The notes beneath the pieces were generated by a model. It was given only the letters and a program-made list of their open reading frames with translations, did not search any database and was not told where the DNA came from. Both the position numbers and the translations under genes were made by a program. From assembly GCF_011762225.1 (NCBI RefSeq), contig NZ_JAASQI010000003.1, forward strand, positions 62,001 to 126,000: a stretch of DNA of 64,000 nt. The letters are read 5' to 3'. Position 1 is the first letter of the stretch; every line of letters begins with the position of its first letter. The stretch is from Pseudochelatococcus lubricantis. GTDB lineage: Bacteria > Pseudomonadota > Alphaproteobacteria > Rhizobiales > Beijerinckiaceae. This document shows, piece after piece, positions 44,421 to 53,856 of the stretch.

Positions 44421-45108
44421 GGGACTGCGCTCGCGCTACGGGCGCATCGAGGTGCTGCACGGCATCGATCTGCATGTCGATTCCGGCGAGATCGTCACGG
44501 TCGTGGGCGCGAACGGGGCGGGCAAGACGACGCTGTTGCGCTGCCTCTCCGGGGTGCAGCCGGTCGCCGGCGGCAGCATCACCTTTCGCGGCGAGGCGCT
44601 GACGCCGGTTCCCGCTCACAGGCGCCTGAGCCGCGGCCTCGCCCAGTCGCCGGAAGGGCGGCAGATATTCACCAATCTGACGGTGGAGGAAAACCTGCGC
44701 CTCGGCGCCTTCCTCTACAGCGACGGCAGGGTGGAGAAGGACATGGAGGATGCCTTCGGCATGTTTCCTGTCCTGAAACAGAAGCGCAACCTGGCCGCCG
44801 GCGGACTCTCGGGCGGCCAGCAGCAGATGCTGGCCATCGCCCGCGCGCTGATGGGGCGCCCCTCCTGCCTGCTGTTGGACGAGCCGTCGATGGGCCTCGC
44901 CCCCATCCTCGTGCAGCAGATTTTCGACGTGGTAAAGGGCCTCAAGGCGCTCGACGTGACGGTTCTGCTGGTCGAACAGAACGCCTTCGGCGCGCTGAAG
45001 ATCGCCGACCGGGGATATGTGATGGAAACCGGCCGCATCACCATGGAGGGAACGTCCGAGGCCCTGATCGCCGATCCGCGCATCCGCGAAGCCTACCTGG
45101 GGATTTAA
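44407..45108 (+). CDS. Liv-type ABC transporter ATPase (LivF family)
   Basis: A 233-residue ATPase with Walker A GANGAGKTT (about 36-44), signature LSGGQQQM, Walker B LLLDEPSMGLAP and VLLVEQNAFGAL, where glutamine stands at the switch position, as is normal in LivF. It completes the importer. The next gene, an enoyl-CoA hydratase/dehydrogenase fusion, starts 5 bases after its stop, so transport and catabolism are co-transcribed. Confidence 0.94.
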   Translation: MLTVEGLRSRYGRIEVLHGIDLHVDSGEIVTVVGANGAGKTTLLRCLSGVQPVAGGSITFRGEALTPVPAHRRLSRGLAQSPEGRQIFTNLTVEENLRLGAFLYSDGRVEKDMEDAFGMFPVLKQKRNLAAGGLSGGQQQMLAIARALMGRPSCLLLDEPSMGLAPILVQQIFDVVKGLKALDVTVLLVEQNAFGALKIADRGYVMETGRITMEGTSEALIADPRIREAYLGI

Positions 45109-45113
45109 TCGAT

Positions 45114-47066
45114 ATGCCAATCGTCAGCATCGCCCGCGAGGGCGACATCGCCGTCGTCACCATCGACAACCCGCCCGTCAATGCCTTGTCGCAGGCGCTG
45201 CGGCAGGCACTTCTGGAGGCAGCGGAAACGCTCGATGCCGACCCCGACGTGCGCGCGGCGGTGCTCCTCTGCGCCGGGCGTACTTTCATCGCCGGCGCGG
45301 ACGTGACCGAGTTCGGCAAGCCGCCGCAGCCGCCGCATCTGCCCGATGTGATCGCGCGGATCGAGGCGGCGGCGAAGCCATGGGTGGCGGCGATCCACGG
45401 TTCGGCGCTGGGCGGGGGCCTCGAAGTGGCGCTCGGCTGCCGGTTCCGTGTCGCCGTGGCGGATGCCAGCGTCGGCCTGCCGGAAGTCACGCTCGGCATC
45501 GTGCCCGGCGCGGGCGGCACCGTACGCACCCCGCGTCTTGCAGGCGCCGTGGCGGCCGTGGAACTGGCGACGACCGGCAAGCCTGTCCGCGCGCCGAAGG
45601 CACGGGATATCGGTCTTGTCGATGCGGTGGTGGGGGGTGACCTGCGTGCGGCCGCCATCGCCTTCGCGCGTGAAGCGCTCGGCAAGCCGCTGCCCGGGCC
45701 GGCCTCCCGCCGCGCCGTGGAGGTGCCCGATCCGGCCTTCTGGACCGGGCAGGAAGCGGCGATCGCCAAACGCGCGCGCGGCGAGATCGCGCCGCTGAAG
45801 GCGCTGGCCTGCGTGCGCCATGCCGTCGAGGCGCCATTCGACGACGCCATGGCTTTCGAACGCGAGACCTTCCTTGCGCTGCGCGGCTCCGCGCAGGCCG
45901 CCGCCTTGCGCCATGTCTTCTTCGCCGAACGCGCGGCGCCGCGTCCGGCGCATCTTGCCGGCGTCGCGCCGCTGCCGGTCCGGCGCGCCGGCGTTATCGG
46001 CGGCGGCACCATGGGGGCGGGGATCGCCGCCGCGCTGCGCGACGCGGGTCTGCCGGTGACGCTGATCGAGCGCGACGAGGAGGCGGTCGCACGTGGCCTC
46101 GCCAACGTCGGTGCCATTTTCGAGGGCGCCGTGAAGCGTGGCCGGCTGACCGACGCCCAGGCCGCCGACCGCATGGCGGGCATTTCCGGGACGGCTGACC
46201 ATGCCGCGTTGGCCGATGTCGACCTGGTGATCGAGGCGGTGTTCGAAGAGATCGGCGTGAAGCGGGCGGTGTTCGCGCAGCTCGCCACCGCCTGCCGCCC
46301 GGATGCGGTGCTGGCCACGAACACCTCCTACCTCGACCCGCGCGCCATTGCTGTGGGCTTGCCGAACCCCGGCCGCTTCATCGGGCTGCATTTCTTCAGT
46401 CCCGCCAATATCATGAAATTGCTGGAGATCGTGCCGGTGCCGGAGACCGCGCCGGAGACACTCGCCACCGGCTTCGCGCTGGCGCGCAGCCTCGGGAAGG
46501 TTCCGGTCCAGGCGGGCATCTGCGAGGGCTTCATCGGCAACCGCATCCTGAAGCGCTACCGTGCGGGGGCCGAGGCGCTGGTCCGCCGCGGCGTCGCCAT
46601 CGCGGCGATCGATGCGGCGATGCGCGACTTCGGCTTCGCCATGGGGCCGTTCGAGGCGCAGGATCTCGGTGGGCTCGACATTGCCTTCCTGCAGCGGGAA
46701 GGAGCGCGCGCCGCCGGGCGGGACACGCCGGAGACGCTGGGCGACATCCTCGTGCGCGCGGGCCGCAAGGGGCAGAAGACGGGCGGCGGCTGGTACGACT
46801 ACGCGCCCGGCGAGCGCAAGCCGCTGCCGTCAGTGACGGTCGCCGAACTCATCGCCCCCGCCGTCGCGGGTGGCGAGACACTGCCGCGCGCGGCGATCGC
46901 CGACTATCTGGTGGCGGAAATGGCGGCCGAAGGCGCGGCGATCCTGGCGGAAGGCATAGCGCGGCGGCCCGAGGACATCGACCTCGTGGAAATACACGGC
47001 TACGGTTTCCCGCGCTGGCGGGGCGGCCCGATGCATCTGCGCGGCGCCGTGGGGACGCAGCGGTGA
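45114..47066 (+). CDS. Enoyl-CoA hydratase / 3-hydroxyacyl-CoA dehydrogenase fusion
   Basis: A 650-residue bifunctional beta-oxidation enzyme. Residues about 1-180 are a crotonase domain (AGRTFIAGADVTEF; HGSALGGGLEVALGCRFRVA). From about 290 it is an NAD-binding 3-hydroxyacyl-CoA dehydrogenase (GVIGGGTMGAGIAAAL; GLHFFSPANIMKLLEIV with the catalytic histidine; EGFIGNRIL), plus a C-terminal dehydrogenase repeat. No separate paaF or paaH is present, so this fusion probably performs the PaaF hydration and PaaH oxidation, producing the substrate of PaaJ. FadJ-like fatty acid oxidation is the alternative. Confidence 0.9.
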   Translation: MPIVSIAREGDIAVVTIDNPPVNALSQALRQALLEAAETLDADPDVRAAVLLCAGRTFIAGADVTEFGKPPQPPHLPDVIARIEAAAKPWVAAIHGSALGGGLEVALGCRFRVAVADASVGLPEVTLGIVPGAGGTVRTPRLAGAVAAVELATTGKPVRAPKARDIGLVDAVVGGDLRAAAIAFAREALGKPLPGPASRRAVEVPDPAFWTGQEAAIAKRARGEIAPLKALACVRHAVEAPFDDAMAFERETFLALRGSAQAAALRHVFFAERAAPRPAHLAGVAPLPVRRAGVIGGGTMGAGIAAALRDAGLPVTLIERDEEAVARGLANVGAIFEGAVKRGRLTDAQAADRMAGISGTADHAALADVDLVIEAVFEEIGVKRAVFAQLATACRPDAVLATNTSYLDPRAIAVGLPNPGRFIGLHFFSPANIMKLLEIVPVPETAPETLATGFALARSLGKVPVQAGICEGFIGNRILKRYRAGAEALVRRGVAIAAIDAAMRDFGFAMGPFEAQDLGGLDIAFLQREGARAAGRDTPETLGDILVRAGRKGQKTGGGWYDYAPGERKPLPSVTVAELIAPAVAGGETLPRAAIADYLVAEMAAEGAAILAEGIARRPEDIDLVEIHGYGFPRWRGGPMHLRGAVGTQR

Positions 47067-47245
47067 AGCATGCCTCTTGCCGACCGGAAAAGGCGAGATG
47101 ATTCGACGCATCCGGCAGGCCGTCGGAACTGCTCTTCCGCCGGCCTGCCGGTGATGCCGCAAAATGGGAATTGCAACAAAACTGTCACATTAACCGGTCA
47201 CAACGAGAGCGGCCGGTTCCCCGCTCATCAGACAGGATTTGTGTC

Positions 47246-48307
47246 ATGTCGCTATCCAGCAGTTCCCAGACCCGGACGGAGGGGCTTCCCGTTCTCGCGA
47301 CCGATCCGGCCGAGGTGGCCCGCATCGCGGCCTCGATCGACATCGGCGATCGTGCGGCCGTCGCCACTTACGGCGATGGCGCCCAGCGCGACGTCACCCG
47401 CTACGTCGACAACATTCTCTCCCAGATCCAGTCCAAGGACATCGGGGAGGCGGGCACGCTGCTTAGTGAAATCCTGCTGAAGTCGAAGGATCTCGATCCT
47501 TCCTCCATCAACCAGAGGGGCTTCCTGTCGCGCCTCTTCAGCTCCGCCGAGCGGGAGATCGAGAAATTCTCGATCCGCTTTCAGGACGTCGCCAGCCAGA
47601 TCGACCGTATCGGCCTGCAGCTCGACAAGCACAAAGACGTGCTCACGCAGGACATCGCCCTGTTCGACGACCTTTACGAGCGCACGCTGACGTCTCTGCG
47701 CGGCCTCGAAGCCCATATCGAGGCGGGCAAGTCGTTCGCCGAGAGCTACAGGGCATCCACCCTGCCGGGATTGCAGCAGGAGGCGACGGACTCGGGCGAT
47801 GCCATCGCGGCGCAGCGATACCGGGACGCGCTGCAGGCCCTCGACCGGCTGGAGAAGCGCGTCTATTATCTGCAGCAGGCGCGCCAGATCGCGCTGCAGC
47901 AGCTGCCGCAGATCCGCATCATCCAGTCCGGCGACCAGACGCTGATCGAAAACCTGCAGGCGACGACGACGCTGACCGTGCCGGCGTGGAAGCAGAAGAT
48001 GGTCATCCTGCTCGGCCTCCACCGCCAGCGCAAAGCCCTGGAACTGCAGGAGGCCGTCACCGACGCGACCAACACCATGATCCAGCAGGCCGCCGAGATG
48101 ATGAAGGATCAGGCCATCGCCATCGAGAAACAGTCCCAGAAGGGCATCGTCAGCATCGACGCGCTCCAGAAGGCCAATCAGGATCTCGTCGACACCATCC
48201 AGTCGGTCATCAGGATACAGCAGGACGGGCGGCAGCAGCGCGCCGAGGCGGAAAAACAGCTTGAGCACATGACGGACGACCTGAAGAAGGCTCTCACGTC
48301 AGCCTGA
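47246..48307 (+). CDS. telA: TelA-family toxic anion resistance protein
   Basis: A 353-residue, largely helical and glutamine-rich protein of the TelA family (KlaA/TelA). LPGLQQEATDSGDAIAAQRYRDALQALDRLEKRVYYLQQAR and QMRIIQ-like QIRIIQSGDQTLIENLQATTTLTVPAWKQKM are family hallmarks. I use the ATG at 47246, with AGGA nearby, giving MSLSSSSQTR; the longer frame has no RBS. TelA proteins are linked to tellurite and envelope-stress resistance, but their molecular activity is unknown. It heads a tight four-gene unit with a vWA lipoprotein and XpaC. Confidence 0.9.
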   Translation: MSLSSSSQTRTEGLPVLATDPAEVARIAASIDIGDRAAVATYGDGAQRDVTRYVDNILSQIQSKDIGEAGTLLSEILLKSKDLDPSSINQRGFLSRLFSSAEREIEKFSIRFQDVASQIDRIGLQLDKHKDVLTQDIALFDDLYERTLTSLRGLEAHIEAGKSFAESYRASTLPGLQQEATDSGDAIAAQRYRDALQALDRLEKRVYYLQQARQIALQQLPQIRIIQSGDQTLIENLQATTTLTVPAWKQKMVILLGLHRQRKALELQEAVTDATNTMIQQAAEMMKDQAIAIEKQSQKGIVSIDALQKANQDLVDTIQSVIRIQQDGRQQRAEAEKQLEHMTDDLKKALTSA

Positions 48308-48317
48308 GGAAACGGCC

Positions 48318-49883
48318 ATGCGCAAATTTATCGCGGCTTTCCTGTGCCTGCTGGCGCTGGCTGCATGTTCGGACAGCACCCCGCCGGAAACGTTCGCCGT
48401 CGTCGCCGGTTCGGAAAACCGGGATCTCGAACCCATCGTTCAGGAGTTCTGCACGAAGCAGGGGCATGCCTGCTCCGTCACATATCTGGGGTCGCTCGAC
48501 ATCGGCCTTTCGCTCGCGGATGCGGAACCGAAATATGACGCGGTATGGCCGGCGGCCAGCATCTGGATCAGCATATTCGATCAGGAGCGCAAGGTCCGCC
48601 ATCTGGCCTCCATCGCCCAGAACCCGGTCGTCCTCGGCGTGCGCGAATCCCTCGCGCGCGATCTCGGCTGGATCGGCCGTGATGTCTCGATGGCCGACAT
48701 CGTCGCCGCCATCAGGAACGGCAAGCTCGACTATCTGATGACGTCCGCCACACAGTCCAACTCCGGGGCTAGCGCCTACCTCGCCATGCTCTCCGCCGCC
48801 GTCAGCCACGGCGACACGATCAGGCGGCAGGACCTCGACGACCCTGCCGTCACGGAGACGGTGAGGACACTGCTGCGGGGCATCCGGCGCTCCGCCGGCT
48901 CGTCGGGATGGCTCGCCGATCTCTATCTCGCCTCCGCGCGGCAGGGTGTCCGCTACGACGGCATGTGGAATTACGAGGTCACCATCCGCGACGTCAACAA
49001 CCAGCTCCGGACCGAGGGCAAGGAACTGCTCTACGCGATCTACCCGACGGAAGGCGTCGCCGTTGCGGACTCGCCGCTAGGCTTCGTCGACCGGAAGGGG
49101 GGGCAGGAGACGGAGGCGTTCTTCCTGAAGCTCCAGGCGCACCTGACCTCGCCGGAAGTTCAGAAACGCATCGCGGAATCGGGGCGCAGGCTTCCGTTCG
49201 GCTCAGCCTCCACCGCCACGCCGCGGGCGGAGCCGGAGTGGAACTTCAATCCGGAAAAGCTGATCTCGACGATCCGGATGCCCGAGCCCGGCGTCATCAG
49301 GCAGGCGCTCGACCTTTACCAGGGCGCGTTGCGCCGGCCGTCGATCACGGTCATGTGCCTCGACTACTCGGGCTCGATGCAGGGCGACGGGGAGCAGCAA
49401 CTGCGCGAGGCCATGAGCTTCCTGCTGACGCCGGAGCAGACGAAACGGCATCTCGTGCAGTGGTCGCCGCAGGACCGCATCGTCATCATTCCGTTCGACG
49501 GCTCGCCGCGCGCCGAATACCAGTCGACGGGCGCGGAGGCCGAGCAGGGCGCCATGCTCACCGCCGTCAACACGCAGGTCGCGGGTGGCGGAACGGACAT
49601 CTACGCCTGCGCCACCCGGGCGTTGCAGCGCATCGACGACCTCAACAGGAACGAGGAATACCTGCCGGCCATCGTGATCATGTCCGACGGGAAAAGCCAG
49701 GGCGGTGCCCAGGCCTTCCGGCGGGCGTGGGACGCCAGCACGAAGCCGCCGGTGTTCGGGATCACCTTCGCCGACGCGAACGAGCAGCAGCTCAAGGAAC
49801 TCGCCGACGAGACCGGCGGCCGCGTCTTCGACGGGCGGCGAGACCTGATCGACGCCTTCCGGTCGATGCGGGGGTATAATTGA
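48318..49883 (+). CDS. Lipoprotein with solute-binding-like domain fused to a vWA domain
   Basis: A 521-residue exported lipoprotein: the lipobox LAAC places the acylated cysteine at Cys17. Residues about 24-300 resemble a type II periplasmic binding protein (YDAVWPAASIWIS; SATQSNSGASAYLAML; ELLYAIYPTEGVAV). Residues about 340-520 form a vWA domain with a complete metal site: D349-x-S351-x-S353, T426 and D457. It starts 10 bases after telA and its stop overlaps the xpaC start. It may sense or capture a ligand at the membrane and use the vWA domain to contact partners. I know no characterised homologue of this exact fusion. Confidence 0.85.
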   Translation: MRKFIAAFLCLLALAACSDSTPPETFAVVAGSENRDLEPIVQEFCTKQGHACSVTYLGSLDIGLSLADAEPKYDAVWPAASIWISIFDQERKVRHLASIAQNPVVLGVRESLARDLGWIGRDVSMADIVAAIRNGKLDYLMTSATQSNSGASAYLAMLSAAVSHGDTIRRQDLDDPAVTETVRTLLRGIRRSAGSSGWLADLYLASARQGVRYDGMWNYEVTIRDVNNQLRTEGKELLYAIYPTEGVAVADSPLGFVDRKGGQETEAFFLKLQAHLTSPEVQKRIAESGRRLPFGSASTATPRAEPEWNFNPEKLISTIRMPEPGVIRQALDLYQGALRRPSITVMCLDYSGSMQGDGEQQLREAMSFLLTPEQTKRHLVQWSPQDRIVIIPFDGSPRAEYQSTGAEAEQGAMLTAVNTQVAGGGTDIYACATRALQRIDDLNRNEEYLPAIVIMSDGKSQGGAQAFRRAWDASTKPPVFGITFADANEQQLKELADETGGRVFDGRRDLIDAFRSMRGYN

Positions 49884-50500
49884 TGGCCGCACCTTCCCCG
49901 AACGACTGGCGATGGGTCGCGGGAGGCATCGTCGGCGCACTGAGCGTGCCCGTTCTCACGCTCGCCGCGGGCGTGCCGCTGATCGTGTCGTCGGTCATAG
50001 CCGCGCTGCTCTTCCTCGGCGTCTCGCTGCTGCTTTCGCCGAGGCGGCTGTTCGAGGGCCTGTCCTTCAAGGGCGTGAGCAAGGGGCAGCTCGAATTCGC
50101 CGCCGACCTGATCAAGGAGGGGGACGCGCATGTGCGCAGGCTGCGCGTGCTGGCGCGGGACATGCCCGGCAACGACATGAGGGCGCGGCTCTCCCATCTC
50201 GCCGAAACGGGTGCGCGGATCCTGTCGCTGATCGAGAAAAGCCCGGGGAAGGCGCCGTCCGTGGGGCGCTTCGTCAGCTACTATCTGCCGCAGACCGTGC
50301 GCATCGCGGAGGGATACCTCATGGTCCACGGGCAGGAGCGGCCGGACCCCGACCGGCTGAACGAACTGTCGGGCGTCGTGGACAGGCTTGACAGGGTCTT
50401 CGACCAGTACGCGGGCACGCTCGTGGAAAGCGAGCTGTCGACGCTGGACGTGCAGCTTCGCCTGATAGATGCCTCACTCAAGCAGGACATCAAGGAATGA
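49883..50500 (+). CDS. XpaC-like (5-bromo-4-chloroindolyl phosphate hydrolysis) protein
   Basis: A 205-residue protein with two N-terminal membrane segments (about 12-48) and a helical cytosolic part typical of the XpaC family (SKGQLEFAADLIKEGDAHVRRLRVLARDM; SYYLPQTVRIAEGYL). XpaC and TelA genes are often adjacent and the pair is associated with tellurite-type stress response; the biochemical role is unknown despite the name. The ATG at 49883 overlaps the upstream stop, and the stop overlaps the next gene by 4 bases, so three proteins are made from one coupled message. Confidence 0.85.
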   Translation: MAAPSPNDWRWVAGGIVGALSVPVLTLAAGVPLIVSSVIAALLFLGVSLLLSPRRLFEGLSFKGVSKGQLEFAADLIKEGDAHVRRLRVLARDMPGNDMRARLSHLAETGARILSLIEKSPGKAPSVGRFVSYYLPQTVRIAEGYLMVHGQERPDPDRLNELSGVVDRLDRVFDQYAGTLVESELSTLDVQLRLIDASLKQDIKE

Positions 50501-51609
50501 CACTATCGCGTCGCGCTCTCGGGGGCGCCCTGATCGGCGCCGGAATCGTCGGAACCGGCGCCTATGTGGCGCTGCGGGACAACCCGCTCCTGCGCGGACT
50601 CACGGGCAACGCCACCGAACTCAGGGGCTTCGTCGGCGGCGAGAAGCAGCCGTATCTCGCCAACCCGCAGGTCGTCGATCTGCTCAGGCGGCACGGCATC
50701 GTTCTGCACAGCACCATCGCCGGCTCGGTCGAGATGGTGCGGCAGCGCTCCCTCATCGACCAGCGGCCGGATTTCCTGTGGCCGTCGTCGTCGGTGATGA
50801 CGGAAATGGCGAAGATGAGCGGCCTGTCCATCGTGAGGGACCAGACGATCCTCAACACGCCGATCGTGATCTATTCCTGGAGCGGCGTTGTCGAGGGCCT
50901 CGTCGGCGCGGGGCTCGTCACGCGCACGGCGGACGGGCATTACGAGGTCGACACGGGCCGGCTGATCGGGGCCATCGCCTCCCGCGCCCGCTGGCAGGAT
51001 GTCGGCGTGCCGTCCCTCTATGGCGCGATCCGCATTTCCTCGACGGATCCGAACCGGTCGAACTCGGGCTTCATGTTCGCGGGCCTCATGCTCAGTGCGC
51101 TGACGGGCTCGGTGCCCGACGCAGGCGATCTCGACAAGCATTTCGCAACCGTCAGGACCGTCTTCGAGCAGATGGGCTTCAAGTCGCCGAGTTCGGGAAA
51201 GCTCTTCGACCAGTACATCGCCGGCGGTCCCGGCAGCGAACCGATGATCGTGGGCTACGAGAACCAGCTCGTGGAATGGGCGCAGGCCGACCGGACGCGG
51301 TGGGAGCGCATCCAGGCGGGCAAGGGGGCAAGACCGCTCCTCATCTACCCGCGCCCGACCGTCTATTCCGCGCATCCGCTGCTCGCCCTCACCGGTGAGG
51401 CGACGGCGCTGATAGACGCGCTGCTCACGCCCGAGCTTCAGGCCATCGCCTGGACGAACCACGGTTTCCGTGGCCCCCTCGGCGAGCAGACCGCCTCGGC
51501 CCCGCCCGGGCTCGCCGAGCTTCTCATTCCCGAGGTCAGCGCCACCCTGCCTTTGCCGGGAGCGCCTGTGATGCTCGACCTCATCCAGCGTCTCGATGCC
51601 GGAACCTGA
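50497..51609 (+). CDS. Second solute-binding-like protein of the telA unit
   Basis: A 370-residue exported or membrane-anchored protein. Its N terminus MTLSRRALGGALIGAGIVG has a twin-arginine-like start and a hydrophobic segment but no lipobox. The rest resembles the binding-protein part of the vWA lipoprotein two genes upstream (DFLWPSSSVMTEM versus DAVWPAASIWISI; an NRSNSGFM versus QSNSGAS motif). The two are probably paralogues. No ABC permease or ATPase is adjacent, so sensing or scaffolding is as likely as transport. The 12-bp tandem repeat starts 13 bases after the stop. Confidence 0.8.
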   Translation: MTLSRRALGGALIGAGIVGTGAYVALRDNPLLRGLTGNATELRGFVGGEKQPYLANPQVVDLLRRHGIVLHSTIAGSVEMVRQRSLIDQRPDFLWPSSSVMTEMAKMSGLSIVRDQTILNTPIVIYSWSGVVEGLVGAGLVTRTADGHYEVDTGRLIGAIASRARWQDVGVPSLYGAIRISSTDPNRSNSGFMFAGLMLSALTGSVPDAGDLDKHFATVRTVFEQMGFKSPSSGKLFDQYIAGGPGSEPMIVGYENQLVEWAQADRTRWERIQAGKGARPLLIYPRPTVYSAHPLLALTGEATALIDALLTPELQAIAWTNHGFRGPLGEQTASAPPGLAELLIPEVSATLPLPGAPVMLDLIQRLDAGT

Positions 51610-51622
51610 GTCCGCGCCATCG

Positions 51623-51718
51623 CCATAACCCTTGCCATAACCCTTGCCATAACCCTTGCCATAACCCTTGCCATAACCCTTGCCATAACCCTTGCCATAA
51701 CCCTTGCCATAATCCTTG
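51623..51718. repeat. Eight tandem copies of a 12-bp unit
   Basis: CCATAACCCTTG is repeated eight times without gaps; only the last copy differs (one C to T). The array lies between convergent genes. A unit length divisible by three leaves it open in several frames, but no real protein is suggested by the flanks. It has the look of a variable-number tandem repeat and probably varies between strains. Confidence 0.95.
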
Positions 51719-51755
51719 CCGAACGCCTCGTCCGGCCGATCCGCCGGGCGGCGCG

Positions 51756-52673
51756 CTACGGCTCCATCTTCCGGACGCGCGTTCCGGCTTCGCCCTCAAG
51801 TATCGCGCGCGCGTCTTCCAGCCGGCCGATCCCCGCCACGCGCCCGCCGGTGGCGGCGAAGGCGCATGCGGCCTCGACCTTCGGCCCCATCGAGCCGGCC
51901 TGGAAGGAAAGTGCGGAAAGCATCGCGGGCGTCGCCTCGCGGATCGCGCGCTGGCCGGGCGTACCCCAGCCCTCATAGACGGCCTCGACGTCGGTCAGCA
52001 TCAGGAATGCGTCGGCGTCGAGCTGGCCGGCGAGCAGGCCGGCGGCGCGGTCCTTGTCGATGACGGCCTCGATGCCTTCGAGTTCGCCGTCCTGGTTGCG
52101 GATGACGGGAATGCCGCCGCCGCCCGCGCAGACGACGATGACGCCCGCGTCGACCAGCAGGCGTATCGCGCCGATCTGCGTGATGCGCTTCGGCAAGGGG
52201 GAGGGTACCACGCGCCGCCAGCGCCCCTTCACCTCCTCCACCATCGGCCAGCCATGCGCGGAACGCGCCCGCGCGGCTTCCGCATCGTCGTAGACGGGAC
52301 CGATCGGCTTCTGCGGCCGCGCAAAGGCGGGATCGTCCCGCTCCACCTCGATCTGGGTCAGCAACGTGGCGAGCCTGGTGTCAGCGGGCAGCGCGTTGGC
52401 CAGCTCCTGCTCGACCAGATAGCCGATCATGCCCACGCTCTCGGCGCCGAGGATGTCAAGGGGGTAGGGCGCTACGTCCTTGTATGCAGCCGCCTGCAGG
52501 GCGAGCAGGCCGACTTGCGGCCCGTTGCCGTGGGCCACGACGACGGTGTGATCGCGCGCGAGGTCCGCCAGCGCGGCCGCGGCCTTGCGGACATTGGCGC
52601 GCTGCACCTCCGCCGTCATCGGCTCGCCGCGTCTCAGCAGCGCGTTCCCTCCAAGGGCGACGACGACGCGCAT
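51756..52673 (-). CDS. arcC: Carbamate kinase
   Basis: A 305-residue carbamate kinase that makes ATP from carbamoyl phosphate in the last step of the arginine deiminase pathway. The N terminus VVVALGGNALL, the segment VVAHGNGPQVGLLALQ and VICAGGGGIPV-like VVCAGGGGIPVI are diagnostic. The start at 52673 is preferred because the longer frame runs through arcB and lacks family similarity. It follows arcB with one base between stop and start. Confidence 0.96.
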   Translation of the reverse strand: MRVVVALGGNALLRRGEPMTAEVQRANVRKAAAALADLARDHTVVVAHGNGPQVGLLALQAAAYKDVAPYPLDILGAESVGMIGYLVEQELANALPADTRLATLLTQIEVERDDPAFARPQKPIGPVYDDAEAARARSAHGWPMVEEVKGRWRRVVPSPLPKRITQIGAIRLLVDAGVIVVCAGGGGIPVIRNQDGELEGIEAVIDKDRAAGLLAGQLDADAFLMLTDVEAVYEGWGTPGQRAIREATPAMLSALSFQAGSMGPKVEAACAFAATGGRVAGIGRLEDARAILEGEAGTRVRKMEP

Positions 52674-52674
52674 C

Positions 52675-53676
52675 TCACGACCCCAGCGTGGAAACGAGCA
52701 CGGCCTTGATGGTGTGCATGCGGTTCTCCGCCTGATCGAAGACCACGGAGGCCTTGGACTCGAACACCTCCTCCGCCACCTCCATGCTTTCGATGCCGTA
52801 TTGCTGGAATATCTTCTCGCCGATCTCCGTCTCGCGGTTGTGGAAGGACGGCAGGCAGTGCATGAACTTGGCATGGGGGTTGCCCGTCGCGGCCATGACC
52901 TCGGCGGTGACCCGGTAAGGCGTCAGCAGCTTGATGCGCTCCGCCCAGACGGAATCCGGCTCGCCCATCGACACCCAGACGTCGGTGTAGACGAAGTCGC
53001 TGCCCTTGGCGGCTTCCACCGGATCCTCGGTAATGGTGATCGTCGCGCCCGTGGTCCGGGCGATCATCCGGCACTGCTTGACGAGTTCCTCATCCGGCCA
53101 GCACGCTTTCGGCGCAGCGAGGCGGACATCCATGCCGATCAGCGCCGCGCCGGTGAGCAGCGAATTGCCCATGTTGTTGCCGGCATCGCCCAGGAAGCAG
53201 AAAGCCGTCTGCGACAGGTGTTTGCGCGTGAACTCGCGCATGGTCAGGAAATCGGCGAGGATCTGGGTCGGGTGGAATTCGTCCGTGAGGCCGTTGTAGA
53301 CCGGCACGCCGGAATAGGCGGCGAGTGTCTCGGCCTGCTCCTGCCCGAACCCGCGATACTCGATCGCGTCGTAAAGGCGGCCCAGCACGCGGGCCGTGTC
53401 CTTCATCGACTCCTTCTTCCCGATCTGGGTGCCGGAGGGGCCCAGATAGGTAACGTGCGCGCCCTGATCGTAGGCGGCGATCTCGAAACCGGTGCGGGTG
53501 CGCGTCGAGTCCTTCTCGAAGATCAACGCGATGTTCTTGCCTTTGAGCTGCTGCTGCTCGTAGCCGCCGTATTTGGCCTGCTTGAGCGAGGCCGCGAGCC
53601 GCAACAGGAAGCGGATTTCGTCGGGCGTGAAGTCGAGCAGCTTGAGGAAGCTGCGGCCTTTCAGATTGACGGGCAT
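52675..53676 (-). CDS. arcB: Ornithine carbamoyltransferase, catabolic
   Basis: A 333-residue carbamoyltransferase. [16 protein letters not shown] (carbamoyl phosphate binding) and [14 protein letters not shown] near the C terminus are conserved, and [14 protein letters not shown] matches the ornithine-specific enzymes. The ADI operon setting implies the catabolic direction: citrulline plus phosphate to ornithine plus carbamoyl phosphate. It lies between arcA and arcC on the minus strand, 180 bases after the arcA stop; that gap has no gene. Confidence 0.95.
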   Translation of the reverse strand: MPVNLKGRSFLKLLDFTPDEIRFLLRLAASLKQAKYGGYEQQQLKGKNIALIFEKDSTRTRTGFEIAAYDQGAHVTYLGPSGTQIGKKESMKDTARVLGRLYDAIEYRGFGQEQAETLAAYSGVPVYNGLTDEFHPTQILADFLTMREFTRKHLSQTAFCFLGDAGNNMGNSLLTGAALIGMDVRLAAPKACWPDEELVKQCRMIARTTGATITITEDPVEAAKGSDFVYTDVWVSMGEPDSVWAERIKLLTPYRVTAEVMAATGNPHAKFMHCLPSFHNRETEIGEKIFQQYGIESMEVAEEVFESKASVVFDQAENRMHTIKAVLVSTLGS

Positions 53677-53856
53677 CTTACATCTCCCAAGGCGTTTTCA
53701 AGCAAAGAGGGTTCTGGGTGTGTCGAGATACGGGTTAGGCCTGGCCGAAAATGACGGGTTTCGATAACCGGAGCGGAACGGACTAGATGTCGATCAGTGC
53801 CGGAAGCGCCGAAATCCGCCGTTTGCAGGCCAGCGTCACCCAAAAGTCTCCATGCC

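Noticed and set aside
51438-51710. Minus-strand ORF encoding an ARVM tetrapeptide repeat
   Set aside because: It is produced by reading the 12-bp tandem array and the antisense of the preceding gene; no RBS or homologous flank supports a protein.
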